64,000 bases of DNA, taken from NCBI RefSeq assembly GCF_002111585.1, contig NZ_LUTP01000010.1, positions 45,474 through 109,473 on the forward strand, in the 5' to 3' direction. The notes beneath the pieces are model-generated. The model saw only the letters and a program-made list of their open reading frames with translations, made no database searches and had not been told where the DNA came from. The DNA is from Lonsdalea iberica (lineage in GTDB: Bacteria > Pseudomonadota > Gammaproteobacteria > Enterobacterales > Enterobacteriaceae). The position numbers and the translations under genes were made by a program. Each line of letters opens with the position of its first letter. The first letter of the stretch is position 1. Below are positions 31,311 through 42,510 of this stretch, one piece after another.

Positions 31311-31540
31311 CTCCCTGTCATCGCCTCTTTGACGTGCAACACTTTCACCTTCCGCTGTGCCCATTTATCTCCATCGTCATCACTCCCTTTGTTTTTGAAC
31401 TTAATGTGCCGCGACAGCAGGGCGCCAGCTGTCTCGTACAGGCGGACAAGCCACGTTTGGCTGGGGAGCTTGGTTCGGAGGCATGTTCGGTATGATGGAT
31501 GAAGAAGGTGCAGCGCTGGCGAGGATAGATGGCGGGCAAT

Positions 31541-31564
31541 AAAAAACGGCGCCTAAGCGCCGTT
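31541..31564 (-). terminator. Terminator of the ptsHI-crr operon
   Basis: Arms AACGGCGC / GCGCCGTT with a 4-base loop directly follow crr. On the minus strand the stem runs into six T. Confidence 0.88.
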
Positions 31565-31585
31565 GATGTACAAACCGAGCCGTTA

Positions 31586-32095
31586 TTATTTTTTGATGCG
31601 AATCACCGGCGTTTCGCCGACGACGACAGAACCACTCAGTTTGGTCAGCTCTTTGATTTCATCCATATTGGAGATCACAACGGGCGTCAGTGTAGATTTG
31701 GCTTTTTCTTCCAGCAGCGGCAGATCGAATTCGATGATCGTGTCGCCTTTCTTGACGCGTTGACCTTCTTCAGCGATGCGTTTGAAACCTTCGCCTTTCA
31801 GTTCAACGGTATCAATACCGAAGTGGACGAACAGCTCGATACCGCTGTCGGATTCGATGGAAAAAGCATGGTTGGTTTCGAAAATTTTACCGATGGTGCC
31901 ATCTACCGGAGCAACCAGTTTGTTCCCGTTCGGTTTGATAGCAATACCGTCACCGACAATTTTTTCGGCGAAAACAACATCAGGCACATCTTCAATGTTC
32001 ACGATCTCGCCAGACAACGGGGCGATGATCTCAATGCTGCCGGTATCTTTTTTATCATCAGAAACCAGAGACTTCAGTTTATCGAACAAACCCAT
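31586..32095 (-). CDS. crr: PTS glucose-specific enzyme IIA
   Basis: EIIA-Glc carries phosphate from HPr to glucose-type EIIBC and, by its phosphorylation state, controls adenylate cyclase and inducer exclusion. The 169-residue protein has the phosphorylated His91 in [14 protein letters not shown] and His76 in NHAFSIES. It begins [23 protein letters not shown], the amphipathic membrane-binding N-terminus of enterobacterial Crr. It is the last gene of ptsHI-crr, 40 bases after ptsI. Confidence 0.98.
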   Translation of the reverse strand: MGLFDKLKSLVSDDKKDTGSIEIIAPLSGEIVNIEDVPDVVFAEKIVGDGIAIKPNGNKLVAPVDGTIGKIFETNHAFSIESDSGIELFVHFGIDTVELKGEGFKRIAEEGQRVKKGDTIIEFDLPLLEEKAKSTLTPVVISNMDEIKELTKLSGSVVVGETPVIRIKK

Positions 32096-32135
32096 GATTC
32101 TCTCCTAAGCTTTAATATTGGGCCAGCATGGCGGA

Positions 32136-33863
32136 TCAGCAAAGCGTCTTTTCTTTAATGAACCGGTTTACCAGATTGCTTAACTCTTCCGCCGTCGGTT
32201 GGGCTAATGCCTGTTCCGCCAGCGCCTTCGCATCGCCGTAATTGGCATTACGGATGATTTTCTTGATACGAGGGATTGAGATGGCACTCATGCTGAATTC
32301 ATCCAGACCCATCCCCAATAACAGTAGTGTAGCACGTTCGTCACCGGCGAGCTCACCACACATCCCTGTCCATTTGCCTTCTGCATGAGAGGCGTCAATC
32401 ACTTGCTTGATCAGGGTTAACACTGCCGGGGACATCGGATTGTAGAGATGAGAAATCAGCTCATTACCACGGTCTACAGCCAGAGTATACTGGGTTAAGT
32501 CGTTTGTCCCAATACTGAAGAAGTCCACTTCCTTGGCCAGATGATGGGCGATCGTGGCTGCGGCCGGTGTTTCCACCATGACGCCGACCTCGATGGTTTC
32601 ATCAAAGGCTTTACCTTCTTCTTTCAGCTGCGCTTTCAGCATTTCCAGTTCAGCTTTCAGCGTACGAACTTCCTCGACGGAAATAATCATCGGGAACATG
32701 ATACGCAGTTTGCCGAAGGCGGAAGCACGTAGGATAGCGCGCAGCTGTGAATGCAGAATTTCTTTACGGTCCAGACAGATACGGATCGCACGCCAGCCCA
32801 GGAACGGGTTGTCTTCCTTCGGCAGGTTCATGTACGGCAGATCTTTATCGCCGCCGATGTCCATGGTACGAACGATGACTGCCTGGGCGCCCATTGCTTC
32901 CGCAACGGCCTTGTATGCCTGGAACTGCTCTTCTTCAGTCGGCAGCGCATCACGATCCATAAACAGGAATTCGGTACGGTACAGACCAACGCCTTCCGCG
33001 CCGTTACGCTCAGCGCCAGCGACGTCGCGCACGGTACCGATGTTGGAGCAGACTTCGACCTGATGTCCATCCAGCGTGACCGCCGGCAGATCTTTCAGTT
33101 TAGCCAGCTCTTGTTTTTCAGAAATGAACTGCTGCTGAACTTCTTTCAGCTTATCGATGATGTCCTGGCTCGGATTCTGGTAAATGGTGTTGTTCACGCC
33201 GTCCAGAATCAGGAAATCACCGCTTTTGACCTGTTGGGTCGCATCTGATGTACCCACGATGGCTGGCAGTTCCAAAGAACGCGCCATGATGGATGTGTGA
33301 GATGTACGGCCGCCGATGTCGGTGATAAAGCCCAGCACCTTTTTCAAATTCAGCTGAGCGGTTTCAGACGGGGTCAGGTCGTTAGCAACCAGAATCACCT
33401 CATCCTGAATATCGCCCAAATCGACAATATTCATGCCGAGAATGTTTTTCAGCAGGCGCTTGCCGATGTCACGCATGTCGGCAGCGCGCTCCTTCAGGTA
33501 TTCGTCATCCAGTTCTTCCAATGCCTTGGCCTGGTTTTCAATAACAGAAGAAGCCGCCGCGTCTGCAGATGCGTGGTCATCTTTAATCAGGGATATGATT
33601 TCCTGCTCGAACTCTTCATCTTCCAGCAGCATGATGTGGCCTTCGAAAATAGCTTCTTTCTCGGGCCCCAGTGTTTCCGCTGCTTTGTTTTTGATCGCTT
33701 CCAACTGCTGTGAGGCTTTCGCCCGGCCAGCCAGAAAACGCTCGACTTCCTGATCGACCTGTTCCGCAGTGATTTTTTTCCGGTTGATGACGATCTCATC
33801 GTCTTTCAGTAACAGCGCCTTACCAAAAGCAATCCCGGGTGATACTAATATACCTGAAATCAT
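32136..33863 (-). CDS. ptsI: PTS enzyme I (phosphoenolpyruvate-protein phosphotransferase)
   Basis: Enzyme I takes phosphate from phosphoenolpyruvate and passes it to HPr, the first step of all PTS sugar uptake. The 575-residue protein has the active His189 in [21 protein letters not shown], the HPr-binding helical subdomain, and the C-terminal PEP-binding TIM barrel with [22 protein letters not shown] and [10 protein letters not shown]. It lies 48 bases after ptsH in the conserved operon. Confidence 0.98.
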   Translation of the reverse strand: MISGILVSPGIAFGKALLLKDDEIVINRKKITAEQVDQEVERFLAGRAKASQQLEAIKNKAAETLGPEKEAIFEGHIMLLEDEEFEQEIISLIKDDHASADAAASSVIENQAKALEELDDEYLKERAADMRDIGKRLLKNILGMNIVDLGDIQDEVILVANDLTPSETAQLNLKKVLGFITDIGGRTSHTSIMARSLELPAIVGTSDATQQVKSGDFLILDGVNNTIYQNPSQDIIDKLKEVQQQFISEKQELAKLKDLPAVTLDGHQVEVCSNIGTVRDVAGAERNGAEGVGLYRTEFLFMDRDALPTEEEQFQAYKAVAEAMGAQAVIVRTMDIGGDKDLPYMNLPKEDNPFLGWRAIRICLDRKEILHSQLRAILRASAFGKLRIMFPMIISVEEVRTLKAELEMLKAQLKEEGKAFDETIEVGVMVETPAAATIAHHLAKEVDFFSIGTNDLTQYTLAVDRGNELISHLYNPMSPAVLTLIKQVIDASHAEGKWTGMCGELAGDERATLLLLGMGLDEFSMSAISIPRIKKIIRNANYGDAKALAEQALAQPTAEELSNLVNRFIKEKTLC

Positions 33864-33911
33864 AACCCTACCTTACTTAATACTGATGTGCACTAAAGAG
33901 ACCGGCTGCTG

Positions 33912-34169
33912 TTACTCAAGCTCAGCCATCAGTTTAACCAGATGTTCAACGGCTTTTTGTTCGTCTTCGCCTTCAGCGGAGATCGTGACCACAGTGCCCT
34001 GAGTCAAGCCGAGGGTCTGTAATTTGAACAGGCTCTTAGCGCTGGCGCTTTTACCGTTGGAGTTGACGGTGATGTCGGAGACGAAGCCTTTAGCTTCTTT
34101 AACAAACTGAGCAGCGGGACGGGTGTGGAGGCCATTCGGCGCGGTAATAGTTACTTCTTGCTGGAACAT
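33912..34169 (-). CDS. ptsH: Phosphocarrier protein HPr
   Basis: HPr relays phosphate from Enzyme I to the sugar-specific EIIA proteins. At 85 residues it has the standard length, with His15 in [18 protein letters not shown] and the regulatory-site region [15 protein letters not shown]. It is the first gene of ptsHI-crr. Its upstream region is long (see the intergenic entry), as in E. coli where several CRP-dependent promoters occur. Confidence 0.98.
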   Translation of the reverse strand: MFQQEVTITAPNGLHTRPAAQFVKEAKGFVSDITVNSNGKSASAKSLFKLQTLGLTQGTVVTISAEGEDEQKAVEHLVKLMAELE

Positions 34170-34595
34170 TCGGTTTTCCCCAACTTATTGGATTAGATAA
34201 ATGTTGTGGAACTAAAGTCTAGTTTATCGACTGAACTTTAGCCTGTTTGGTTAACTCCCTGCGCATGTTACAGGGGCAGGCCGGGATGCGGCAAGGAACG
34301 CCTAAGCATTACCTTGAATACAATATCAGTAAACCACCCTGAGAGTTCAACCATTGTCACACAGGTGAATCAGAATACCGTTTGGAGACTCGACTCGCGT
34401 TGCGCTCAATCATGAAATTTTCAGAGGGTGAAGACGGATATTTATTTCACGCATCAAAATAATTGTCCGGTTAGATACTAAACCTGGGCTGGAAATGCAA
34501 TCCACTACACCTGCAAACTTTGACGTGGCCCACAAAAAAAGCACCCCGGAGAGTGCTTTTTGTAACATGCCGATTACTTATCCGTGGCTTGTCTG
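34170..34595. other. Promoter region between cysK and ptsH
   Basis: This 426-base gap holds no gene. It contains a dyad CTAAAGT (34212) / ACTTTAG (34235) close to ptsH, likely part of the pts promoter region, and the cysK terminator at the right edge. CRP sites are expected from E. coli but none was matched with confidence. Confidence 0.55.
34533..34561 (-). terminator. Terminator of cysK
   Basis: Arms AAAAAGCAC / GTGCTTTTT enclose CCCGGAGA, followed by T-rich sequence on the minus strand, beyond the cysK stop. Confidence 0.8.
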
Positions 34596-35564
34596 TTACT
34601 GCTGAAGTTCTTGCTCGGTGAACAGATCGGCGAACAACGCGGTGCTCAAATAGCGCTCGCCGGAAGAGGGCAGAATGACTACGATGGTTTTGTCTTTGAA
34701 GGCGTCTTCTTTCAGCAGGTTAAGTGCCGCGGCAACAGCTGCGCCGGACGAAATTCCCGCGAGAATGCCTTCTTCTTCCATCAGGCGTCGTGCGTTGCTG
34801 ATGGCATCTTCATTACTGATACGCTCAACGCGGTCAACCAATTTTAGATCCAGGTTATCTGGAATGAAGCCTGCGCCAATCCCCTGAATTTTGTGAGGAC
34901 CAGGCTTAATCTCTTCGCCCGCGAGAGCCTGGGTGATGACAGGAGAGTCAACGGGTTCAACCGCGACGGTCGTGATAGCTTTACCCTGGGAGTGTTTAAT
35001 GTAGCGGCTGACGCCCGTTAAAGTCCCCCCTGTGCCGACGCCCGCGATGAAAACATCGACTTCGCCGTCCGTGTCTTCCCAGATTTCCGGCCCGGTGGTT
35101 TTTTCATGAATTTCCGGGTTGGCCGGATTACTGAACTGTTGCAGCAGCAGGTAACGCTTTGGATCGCTGGCGACGATTTCTTCGGCTTTGGCGATAGCGC
35201 CTTTCATCCCTTTCGCGCCTTCAGTCAGTACCAGGTTAGCGCCAAGCGCTTTTAACAGTTTACGGCGCTCGATGCTCATGGTTTCAGGCATCGTCAGTGT
35301 TAATTTGTAGCCTCGGGCGGCGGCCACGTAGGCCAGAGCGATACCGGTGTTGCCGCTGGTCGGTTCGACCAGTTCGACACCGGGCTTCAGAACGCCGCGC
35401 TTTTCGGCATCCCAAATCAGGTTGGAACCGATACGGCATTTAACGCTGAAACTGGGGTTGCGAGACTCAACCTTAGCGAGGATGCGTCCATTACCAATGC
35501 GATTCAGCCGAACCAGCGGCGTATGGCCGATTGTGAAAGAATTGTCTTCGTAGATCTTGCTCAT
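34596..35564 (-). CDS. cysK: Cysteine synthase A (O-acetylserine sulfhydrylase)
   Basis: CysK makes cysteine from O-acetylserine and sulfide with PLP. The 322-residue protein has Lys42 in [13 protein letters not shown], the [18 protein letters not shown] loop and [14 protein letters not shown]. It lies upstream of ptsH on the same strand but ends at its own terminator, and follows cysZ by about 147 bases. This cysZ-cysK-ptsHI-crr order is conserved in enterobacteria. Confidence 0.97.
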   Translation of the reverse strand: MSKIYEDNSFTIGHTPLVRLNRIGNGRILAKVESRNPSFSVKCRIGSNLIWDAEKRGVLKPGVELVEPTSGNTGIALAYVAAARGYKLTLTMPETMSIERRKLLKALGANLVLTEGAKGMKGAIAKAEEIVASDPKRYLLLQQFSNPANPEIHEKTTGPEIWEDTDGEVDVFIAGVGTGGTLTGVSRYIKHSQGKAITTVAVEPVDSPVITQALAGEEIKPGPHKIQGIGAGFIPDNLDLKLVDRVERISNEDAISNARRLMEEEGILAGISSGAAVAAALNLLKEDAFKDKTIVVILPSSGERYLSTALFADLFTEQELQQ

Positions 35565-35711
35565 AGCCCGTCCTTTAAATAGCTGTATGTAATTTTTGTG
35601 AACGCTAGAGAGAATACCTTTTCAACACTGTCAGTGAAGTAAGCAATCGCTATATCGTTATGTTTTTAGGAAATATATTTTTCATAGTTTCCCGGCCCAA
35701 GTCAGCGAGGT

Positions 35712-36482
35712 TTATTTGGCTTTCAACACGTTGGATAAATGCTGGTAACGATCTACCCACAGCGCTGTTGCGCCGCATACGGCGACGGGCATGATGATCA
35801 GATTCAGTACAGGAACGATCGTGCACAGATTGACTAGAGCACCAAACTGCAGATTGCTCATTTTATGCTGTCGCAAAGTCTGGCGCATGACCGGGAAACT
35901 GACCTTATGATTATCGAACGGGTAATCGCAATACTGCACCGCCAACATCCAGGCGCTGAAGATAAACCAGAGGATTGGCGCGACCGTTTGACCAATGCCC
36001 GGTACGAAATAGAGTAAAAACAGCACCAGCGCTCGAGGTAAATAATAGCCAAGTTTCTGCACTTCACGTCGCATGATACGCGGCGTGTCTTTAGCGATGC
36101 CCCATATACCGCTGTCCGGCAGAGCGACGCCGGTCAACCGCGCCTCTAACTGCTCAGCCAGCAGGCCATTGAACGGCGCCGCGATAAAATTGGTCAACGT
36201 ACTGAAAAAGTAGCCAAAGACCAACAAGATAGATATCACCGCTAGAGGCCAGAGCAGGTAGCTGAGCCACTGCAGCCAATGAGGAATATGGCTCATCAGT
36301 TGAGGAATCCAACTATTCAGTTGTTGGAACAGCCACCAGAAGGCGCCGCCCATCAGCAAAATATTGACCAGCATCGGCAAGACAACGAACCGCCGGATTC
36401 CAGGTAGCGAGAGCAACTGCCAGCCTCTCACGAAGTAGTGGAAACCGCTGCGAAGGTTTTGGCGTTCTTGTTCGTAAGGCAT
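35712..36482 (-). CDS. cysZ: Sulfate transporter CysZ
   Basis: CysZ is an inner-membrane sulfate permease that supports cysteine synthesis. The 256-residue protein (with start [17 protein letters not shown]) has four to six hydrophobic segments and the conserved blocks [44 protein letters not shown] and [14 protein letters not shown]. An in-frame ATG 39 bases upstream is possible; neither start has a strong ribosome binding site, and the shorter form is closer to the family length. Divergent from zipA. Confidence 0.93.
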   Translation of the reverse strand: MPYEQERQNLRSGFHYFVRGWQLLSLPGIRRFVVLPMLVNILLMGGAFWWLFQQLNSWIPQLMSHIPHWLQWLSYLLWPLAVISILLVFGYFFSTLTNFIAAPFNGLLAEQLEARLTGVALPDSGIWGIAKDTPRIMRREVQKLGYYLPRALVLFLLYFVPGIGQTVAPILWFIFSAWMLAVQYCDYPFDNHKVSFPVMRQTLRQHKMSNLQFGALVNLCTIVPVLNLIIMPVAVCGATALWVDRYQHLSNVLKAK

Positions 36483-36705
36483 ACTCTTGTTCTCATTGTT
36501 CCTTGAAGATGGCGGCATCATATCGGGACGATATTGTGCTGGCTAGCCCGCTTTTGCATGAAAAAACAGCAAAAAAGTGCGCACTTATCATCTTTATTGT
36601 CATAAACTGTCGGCCAGACTTGCACTTGTGTACACGGGCAAATACAGTTAGTGATATATGTATATGCCATAGTGGCAATGTATTGGAATAACTGGGATAG
36701 CAATG

Positions 36706-37614
36706 ATGCAGGACTTGCGTCTGATATTAATCGTTGTTGGCGCGATCGCAATTATAGCACTGCTGCTTCACGGCTTGTGGACCAGCCGTAAAGAGCGTTC
36801 GTCCCTTTTTCGCGATCGTCCTGTGAAGCGTTTGAAGCAGGATCCGGAAGAAACGCCGTTCGAGGCGCTGGACGAAGGGGTGGGAGAAGTTCGGGTCAAA
36901 CCCGTGCGCCCGCAAAAACAGAAAAGTACGCCCCCTGCGAATCGTCCGCCAACGAGTGCTTCAGGGCGTGCCGTGGACGATCCTCCGTTGACGTCTCATG
37001 AACCGACATCATCTTCAGCAAATTACGATCCGCTGTTGGGTGAAATGGATTCTGCGGAGCCGTCTCAAATCGATGAAGCCGAGCTTGAGCTTGCGGCAGA
37101 TACGCATTCCGATTCGGAAACGGTAGCGGAGCGTGAAGCCAAAATGGCAAGCCTGCAGGAAGCGCAAGAAGAAGCGGCTCCCACTAATGAAGCGCCGGCA
37201 GCGAAAGAAGCGGTATTGGTGGTTCATGTCGCTGCGCATCAAGGGGGCGTTATCGGCGGGGAACTGCTGTTGCAAAGCGTTCTTCAGTCGGGTTTCCAAT
37301 TCGGTGAGATGAATATTTTCCATCGCCATGTTAATCCAGCGGGCGGCGGTCCGGTGCTGTTCAGCCTGGCCAATATGGTGAAACCGGGTTCTTTCAACCC
37401 TGACGACATGTCGGAGTTTTCAACGCCGGGCGTATCCATCTTCATGATGGTGCCGTCTTATGGTGACGCTGGCCAGAATTTCAAACTCATGCTGCAATCA
37501 GCACAGCGTATCGCCGACGATGTCGGTGGTGTGGTGCTGGACGATGAGCGCCGAATGATGACGCCGCAGAAGGTTGAAGTGTATAAATCACGTATACGCG
37601 AAGTGCTCAACTAA
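36706..37614 (+). CDS. zipA: Cell division protein ZipA
   Basis: ZipA anchors FtsZ to the inner membrane at the septum. The protein of about 302 residues has an N-terminal membrane helix ([22 protein letters not shown]), a charged then Pro/Gln/Ser-rich linker (about residues 30-165), and the C-terminal FtsZ-binding domain (from [22 protein letters not shown] to the end). An adjacent ATG at 36703 is equally possible. In E. coli ligA follows; here a terminator and ubiK follow instead, so the synteny is broken. Confidence 0.95.
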   Translation: MQDLRLILIVVGAIAIIALLLHGLWTSRKERSSLFRDRPVKRLKQDPEETPFEALDEGVGEVRVKPVRPQKQKSTPPANRPPTSASGRAVDDPPLTSHEPTSSSANYDPLLGEMDSAEPSQIDEAELELAADTHSDSETVAEREAKMASLQEAQEEAAPTNEAPAAKEAVLVVHVAAHQGGVIGGELLLQSVLQSGFQFGEMNIFHRHVNPAGGGPVLFSLANMVKPGSFNPDDMSEFSTPGVSIFMMVPSYGDAGQNFKLMLQSAQRIADDVGGVVLDDERRMMTPQKVEVYKSRIREVLN

Positions 37615-37651
37615 CCGGTTATCATTGTCGGTTTCTCTAGCGATACACAGT

Positions 37652-37679
37652 AAAAAGCCTCCGCATGCGGAGGCTTTTT
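37652..37679. terminator. Bidirectional terminator between zipA and ubiK
   Basis: A perfect 28-base palindrome with core GCCTCCGCATGCGGAGGC is bordered by A5 and T5. It is well placed to end both converging transcripts. Confidence 0.9.
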
Positions 37680-37776
37680 CTTTGGGCTTGAGTTTGCCTG
37701 AGTTGCATGACCACCCGTTTTCAGATTAAGGAACTTGAATGCCCCCCGCTTTTCCCTAAGCGACGGTGGTGAATCG

Positions 37777-38070
37777 TTATTCTTGCGCCTGCGTTGCCGG
37801 CGGCTCAGCTTTGGGGTCCGTGGTGGGTGCTGATTTGGCTTCCAGCTCGTCCAGTCGTTGCTCTAGCCGCGTCAGTTTTTCACGCGTGCGTAGTAGAACC
37901 TGCGTTTGAACGTCAAATTCTTCACGGTTGACGAGATCCAGACGGGATAGCTGCGATTGCAGAACCTGACGAATCTTTTTTTCCATATCCTCGCCGAGTT
38001 CCCGAATCCCTTTCGGCATGGATTCGTGCATCTGACGGGCGATTTGCTCTATCTTTTTAGGGTCAATCAT
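37777..38070 (-). CDS. ubiK: Ubiquinone biosynthesis accessory factor UbiK (YqiC)
   Basis: UbiK is a small coiled-coil protein that with UbiJ supports aerobic ubiquinone synthesis. The 97 residues show the BMFP/DUF526 pattern [59 protein letters not shown] and a heptad-rich region ending [12 protein letters not shown]. The Pro/Ala/Glu-rich tail is variable in the family. It is divergent from ribB as in E. coli. Confidence 0.94.
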   Translation of the reverse strand: MIDPKKIEQIARQMHESMPKGIRELGEDMEKKIRQVLQSQLSRLDLVNREEFDVQTQVLLRTREKLTRLEQRLDELEAKSAPTTDPKAEPPATQAQE

Positions 38071-38233
38071 GATGATTATCCTGATGGGTTAGACGGAAAA
38101 AGTGCTGCTGTTAGTCAAGTGTAATGCCTGCTAGGCATTGTATAAACCTAAACTGCGCCGGCGTAGCGGTTATTGACGATGAGAGCCCTTATACCCGTTG
38201 CCCCTGCAAATCGTTAGCGTTATAGTAAACCCG

Positions 38234-38400
38234 CTTATTCTCAGGGCGGGGCGCAATTCCCCACCGGCGGTAAACCAGTCCATACACGGTATGAGGTTGG
38301 AAGCCCGCGAGCGCTCAGACTGTCGTATTGGGTTTGAGGTCAGCAGATCCGGTGAAATTCCGGGGCCGACGGTTAAAGTCCGGATGGGAGAGAGTAACGG
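38234..38400 (+). promoter_or_regulatory. FMN riboswitch (RFN element) of ribB
   Basis: The leader has the conserved RFN blocks: TCAGGGCGGGGCG, CCCCACCGGCGGTAA, the AGCCCGCGAGCG block, GGTCAGCAGATCCGGTG and the CCGACGGTTAAAGTCCGGATG block, then GAGAGAG. It controls ribB expression in response to FMN, here probably at translation, as no strong terminator with a T-run was seen before the ribB start. Confidence 0.95.
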
Positions 38401-38526
38401 TATCCGTCAGGCTGAGCCTGCCCGCGTTATTTTTTTAGCATTGATTGCATTTCTATGCCGTCAGTGCCACTCCTCAAGTTAGCCCTGATTCTGGTAATCC
38501 ATAGAAAATAGTGAGGGTTTTTTACC

Positions 38527-39180
38527 ATGAATCAGACTTTGCTTTCTCAATTTGGTACATCGACCGAGCGTGTTGAACGCGCGCTTGAAGCGCTGCGTCA
38601 GGGACGTGGCGTCATGGTGCTGGACGATGAAAATCGTGAAAACGAAGGCGATATGATTTTTTCCGCCGAACATATGACCGTCCAGCAGATGGCGCTGACC
38701 ATTCGCCATGGCAGTGGGATTGTTTGTCTGTGCCTGACCGAAGAGCGTAGACAAAAACTGGAATTGCCGATGATGGTTGAGCATAACTCCAGCCATTATC
38801 AAACGGCCTTCACGGTGACAATCGAAGCGGCTGAAGGCGTGACGACGGGTGTGTCCGCCGCAGACCGCCTGACTACCGTTCGCGCCGCTACGGCCGACGA
38901 TGCCCGCGCCAGCGATCTGAATCGTCCTGGGCATGTTTTCCCTCTGCGTGCGCAGCCCGGCGGCGTATTGGTCCGCGGCGGCCATACAGAAGCGACAGTC
39001 GATCTGATGACGCTAGCTGGCTTGAAGCCGTTTGGGGTGCTGTGCGAACTGACAAATGACGACGGTTCCATGGCGCGTGCGCCAGAGGTGATCGCCTTTG
39101 GTCAGCAGCACGATATGCCGGTACTGACGATCGAGGATCTGGTGGCTTACCGCAAGGCGGTTGAACTGAAAGCCAGCTAA
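38527..39180 (+). CDS. ribB: 3,4-dihydroxy-2-butanone 4-phosphate synthase
   Basis: RibB converts ribulose 5-phosphate to dihydroxybutanone phosphate for riboflavin synthesis. The 217-residue monofunctional protein has the acidic loop [13 protein letters not shown] with Asp/Glu metal ligands, and the [16 protein letters not shown] and [26 protein letters not shown] blocks including the catalytic His. It is preceded by an FMN riboswitch, so it is regulated by flavin. Confidence 0.97.
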   Translation: MNQTLLSQFGTSTERVERALEALRQGRGVMVLDDENRENEGDMIFSAEHMTVQQMALTIRHGSGIVCLCLTEERRQKLELPMMVEHNSSHYQTAFTVTIEAAEGVTTGVSAADRLTTVRAATADDARASDLNRPGHVFPLRAQPGGVLVRGGHTEATVDLMTLAGLKPFGVLCELTNDDGSMARAPEVIAFGQQHDMPVLTIEDLVAYRKAVELKAS

Positions 39181-39229
39181 TCGTGTTATCGATTTATGCC
39201 TTATGCCGGGGCGAGTCCCCGGCTGTATT

Positions 39230-40085
39230 CTAACTGGGTTTACGCGCCAGCAGCGTGGCGAAACGCAGTTTGATACGCTTCCCCTCCTCGTCCGTTTTGT
39301 GCAATTTCCCGATATCGCGATCGTGTTTCACCACTTCCCATGCCTCGTAATAGCGGCTCAGTTCGTCCTCTTGGAACGTAAATGAAAAGGGCAGCGGGCA
39401 GGGATAATCGCCGGCCGACATCGCCGCGACAATCAAGTTTTACCCCCGGCGACGGTCTGTTGCTGCATCTTTTGGATAATGGCCGGTCTGCGTGAGCGCT
39501 CGAGGCACACGAATACCACGGTAGACACAATCATGTCGTAGGCGTCATCTCTATCGGCGAGATGAATATCATGTGCACATGCCTGAATTCCCTAGAGATG
39601 TTCTTGCTCAATGATGTCGTTCAATGCGCGGATACTTTCAGGGTGTTTATCCCATGCGGTGACATTCCAGACTTTCCGGTGAAGATAACGTGCATTACGC
39701 CCGCGGCCGAGATCTAATGCCTTGCCGCTACCAAGATGACGCAGGGCATCAATCACCGCCGAGTGCGTACGAGACAGGCCATACTTCTGATGGTAAGAAT
39801 CCTCAGGACAACAGTAGAAACTCAGTTGACAGCGCATGTGTCGGAGCAGGCCTTAACGCGATAGCGTTGCCGTGGTTCAATGGGGACGAGTTCTGTGGGG
39901 AAATACGGAGTGCCGAGAAGGCCTCATCGTATTCCCGAGAGTATCGTCAGCGTTAACGCCCCTTGTGATACCGCCAGCCTGGTCCAGGTTCCATCTTGCG
40001 CGTTATATTCCTCCCGGAAAGCCGCTAGTCGTGCCTCCCAATCCCATACCGGCAGTTGTTTGTAGCACATCAATGTATTCATCAT
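39230..40085 (-). pseudogene. tehB: Decayed tehB (SAM-dependent tellurite-resistance methyltransferase, cupin-containing form)
   Basis: Intact relatives (about 286 residues in Haemophilus) combine an N-terminal cupin-like domain with a SAM methyltransferase that handles tellurite. Here the N-terminus MNTLMCYKQLPVWDWEARL can be read, then EDSYHQKYGLSRTHSAVIDAL with a damaged SAM motif (LDLGRGRNARY, expected LDLGCGxGRNSLYL), and finally [24 protein letters not shown] to [11 protein letters not shown]. Several lesions occur: a frameshift near 39955, another near 39840, an in-frame TAG at about 39594 and a frameshift near 39440. Total length is still close to normal. This is a genuine, multiply broken gene. 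Confidence 0.85.
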
Positions 40086-40270
40086 TATCTTAACAACATA
40101 GCGAAAGCGATTTCATCATTGCCTCGGCGGGCGACGTCGAAAACCATGAAGTTGCATTTTTAATGCATCAATTTATTGAGAGGTAGGGAAGGGCGTGATG
40201 AGAGGGCCTTGAAAACGTACGAGGAGAGGGGATGAGGCAGGGGAAAGGAGCAACCGCTAAATGAATAATT

Positions 40271-40292
40271 GGGGGAAGACTATCGCTCCCCC
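40271..40292 (-). terminator. Possible terminator of fumA
   Basis: Arms GGGGGA / TCCCCC with a 10-base loop lie about 40 bases after the fumA stop, near a second hairpin (CCTGAC / GTCAGG at 40299-40320). Neither has a T-run on the minus strand, so support is modest. Confidence 0.4.
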
Positions 40293-40331
40293 GAAGTGCC
40301 TGACCTGTATCAGCGTCAGGATAACGAGTTA

Positions 40332-41975
40332 TCAGCCGCAGCGATTACAGGCTTTAGCCTGAATCTGATGGAAGAAATCGTTACCCTTGTCATCCACTAG
40401 GATAAATGCCGGGAAGTCCTCAACCTCGATTTTCCAGATTGCTTCCATACCCAGCTCAGGATATTCAACGCAGGTCAGACTCTTAATGCTGTTCTGCGCA
40501 AGGATCGCGGCAGGGCCGCCGATACTGCCGAGGTAGAAACCGCCGTGTTTCTTACACGCGTCGGTCACCTGCTGACTGCGGTTGCCTTTTGCCAGCATGA
40601 TCTTGCTGCCGCCGTGGGATTGCAGCAGGTCGACGTAGGAGTCCATACGACCCGCAGTAGTCGGACCCAGAGAGCCGGAGGCGTATCCGGTCGGTGTTTT
40701 GGCCGGGCCAGCATAGTAAATCGGATGGTCTTTGACGTACTGAGGCAGGCCTTCGCCGTTGTCGATGCGCTCTTTCAGCTTCGCATGAGCAATATCACGT
40801 CCTACGATGATCGTGCCGGTCAGAGACAGACGCGTAGAGACCGGATACTGAGACAGTTCGGCAAGGATGTCATCCATTGGTCGGTTGAGGTCGATGCGGA
40901 CCGCTTCGCCTTCACCGGCTTGGCGCAGATGTTCCGGGATGTATTTGCCAGGATTTTGCTCCAGCTGTTCCAGCCAGATGCCGTCGCGGTTGATTTTGCC
41001 TTTGATGTTGCGGTCTGCGGAGCATGACACGCCCATACCGACCGGACATGATGCGCCGTGACGCGGAAGACGGATCACGCGAATATCATGCGCGAAGTAT
41101 TTACCGCCGAACTGTGCGCCGAGGCCCAGATTACGGGCTTCTTCCAACAATTCCTGCTCCAGCACGGTGTCACGGAAGGCCTGACCGTGTTCGTTGCCTT
41201 CAGTCGGCAGTTCATCGTAGTAGTGCGTAGAAGCCAGCTTGACCGTTTTCAGGGTGGTTTCCGCTGAAGTGCCGCCGATGACGAAAGCAATGTGATACGG
41301 CGGGCACGCTGCGGTGCCTAGCGTACGCATTTTTTCTACCAGGAAATTTTTCAGTTTTCCTGGGGTCAGCAGCGCTTTGGTTTCCTGATACAGATAGGTT
41401 TTGTTAGCAGAGCCGCCGCCTTTGGTGACGAACAGGAACTTATACTCTTCGCCTTCCGTGCTGTAGAGATCGATCTGCGCCGGCAGGTTAGTCCCGGTGT
41501 TGACCTCTTTATACATATCCAAGGGGGCGTTCTGCGAGTAGCGCAGGTTGTCTTCGATGAAGGTGTTATATACGCCGTGCGACAGCGCTTCCGCATCGTT
41601 GGCGCCGGTCCAAACGTTCTGGCCTTTCTTGCCGACAATGATGGCGGTTCCGGTATCCTGACAGGTCGGTAAAATGCCCTTGGCGGCGATCTCTGAGTTG
41701 CGCAGGAATTGCAGCGCGACATATTTGTCGTTTTCGCTCGCTTCCGGATCGCTCAGGATATCGGCGACCTGCTGCTGATGGTCGGGACGCAGCATGAACG
41801 AAGCATCGTGGAAGGCTTGCTGAGCAAGCAGCGTCAGTCCTTCCGGCGCGATTTTCAACATGTCCTGACCGTCGAACTGCGTAACGGAAACATAGTCTCT
41901 GGAGAGCAAGCGATACTCGGTTTTATCTTTACCGAGGGGAAAAGGCTCTTGGTAATGGAAAGTTTTATTCGACAT
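40332..41975 (-). CDS. fumA: Class I fumarate hydratase (4Fe-4S)
   Basis: This cytoplasmic enzyme hydrates fumarate to malate in the TCA cycle. The 547-residue size fits FumA/FumB, with cluster cysteines in [10 protein letters not shown] and [12 protein letters not shown], and [28 protein letters not shown]- and B-type paralogues cannot be separated from sequence alone; aspartate ammonia-lyase/dcuB-type neighbours of fumB are absent, so FumA is preferred. It is oxygen-labile in E. coli and repressed by ArcA; a consensus-like ArcA site lies upstream. Confidence 0.94.
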   Translation of the reverse strand: MSNKTFHYQEPFPLGKDKTEYRLLSRDYVSVTQFDGQDMLKIAPEGLTLLAQQAFHDASFMLRPDHQQQVADILSDPEASENDKYVALQFLRNSEIAAKGILPTCQDTGTAIIVGKKGQNVWTGANDAEALSHGVYNTFIEDNLRYSQNAPLDMYKEVNTGTNLPAQIDLYSTEGEEYKFLFVTKGGGSANKTYLYQETKALLTPGKLKNFLVEKMRTLGTAACPPYHIAFVIGGTSAETTLKTVKLASTHYYDELPTEGNEHGQAFRDTVLEQELLEEARNLGLGAQFGGKYFAHDIRVIRLPRHGASCPVGMGVSCSADRNIKGKINRDGIWLEQLEQNPGKYIPEHLRQAGEGEAVRIDLNRPMDDILAELSQYPVSTRLSLTGTIIVGRDIAHAKLKERIDNGEGLPQYVKDHPIYYAGPAKTPTGYASGSLGPTTAGRMDSYVDLLQSHGGSKIMLAKGNRSQQVTDACKKHGGFYLGSIGGPAAILAQNSIKSLTCVEYPELGMEAIWKIEVEDFPAFILVDDKGNDFFHQIQAKACNRCG

Positions 41976-42510
41976 TGTTGTCTCACTTAAGGCCGTATAG
42001 TTTATGAATTCATTCAGTTTTATCGCCCTGGCGGCGTGTTTTGCGCAGTCTTAATCATTAGAGCGGTGCGTTTCGTGCTGCGACAAAAGTAATAGACGCT
42101 ACAATGTTATGGTTTTATTTCCATGAGTGCTACGTATGCGGGGTACATTATTATTAATCTCCGTCATGTTTTCATGGAAAATAGCGTTCGGCTTGTTTCA
42201 TTCGGTGAGAATTCAGTCTGATGTGCGTTATGGAATAATGTTTAAGTTAATTAATTTTATTAATTTAAATAAATAACAAGAGGTAAAACGAGCGTCAAAA
42301 AATATCTTGCGTACGCAAGTGATACTTTTTCATTATTACTCTTTCAGAAACACCCTTCTTTTATATTCCTTAAAATCAGCACAATGGTTCGCTCCCGATC
42401 TTCTAAACACGCCTTCTGCGTCAGCGTCTACGCTTTATTGCTAGCCTGTGTCTGTTTGCACTCGGAAGAGCGGGCAGAGCAACGCCCCCTTCACTCAGAG
42501 AGGAACTTCT
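41976..42510. other. Long AT-rich gap between divergent fumA and alkB
   Basis: No gene was supported in this 535-base region. It holds an AT-rich tract around 42230-42290 including AGTTAATTAA at 42245, and a perfect 14-base palindrome CTTGCGTACGCAAG at 42306-42319 of unknown meaning, then the alkB leader. Confidence 0.55.
42245..42254. promoter_or_regulatory. ArcA-like site upstream of fumA
   Basis: AGTTAATTAA equals the ArcA core consensus WGTTAATTAW. fumA is an ArcA target in E. coli, but this copy lies about 270 bases upstream of the fumA start, and AT-rich DNA gives chance matches. Confidence 0.35.

Larger units (their letters stand above)
31239..31585. other. Intergenic region between sensor kinase and crr
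   Basis: No gene was supported in these 347 bases. It holds the terminator of the kinase gene near its left end and that of crr near its right end. A short minus-strand open frame in between has no recognisable similarity or ribosome binding site. Confidence 0.6.

Noticed and set aside
31345..31539. Minus-strand frame of 64 codons between the sensor kinase gene and crr
   Set aside because: It overlaps no known family, has no ribosome binding site and ends against the crr terminator.
42306..42319. Perfect palindrome CTTGCGTACGCAAG between fumA and alkB
   Set aside because: No loop and no known regulator with this site; it may be chance, so no function is claimed.
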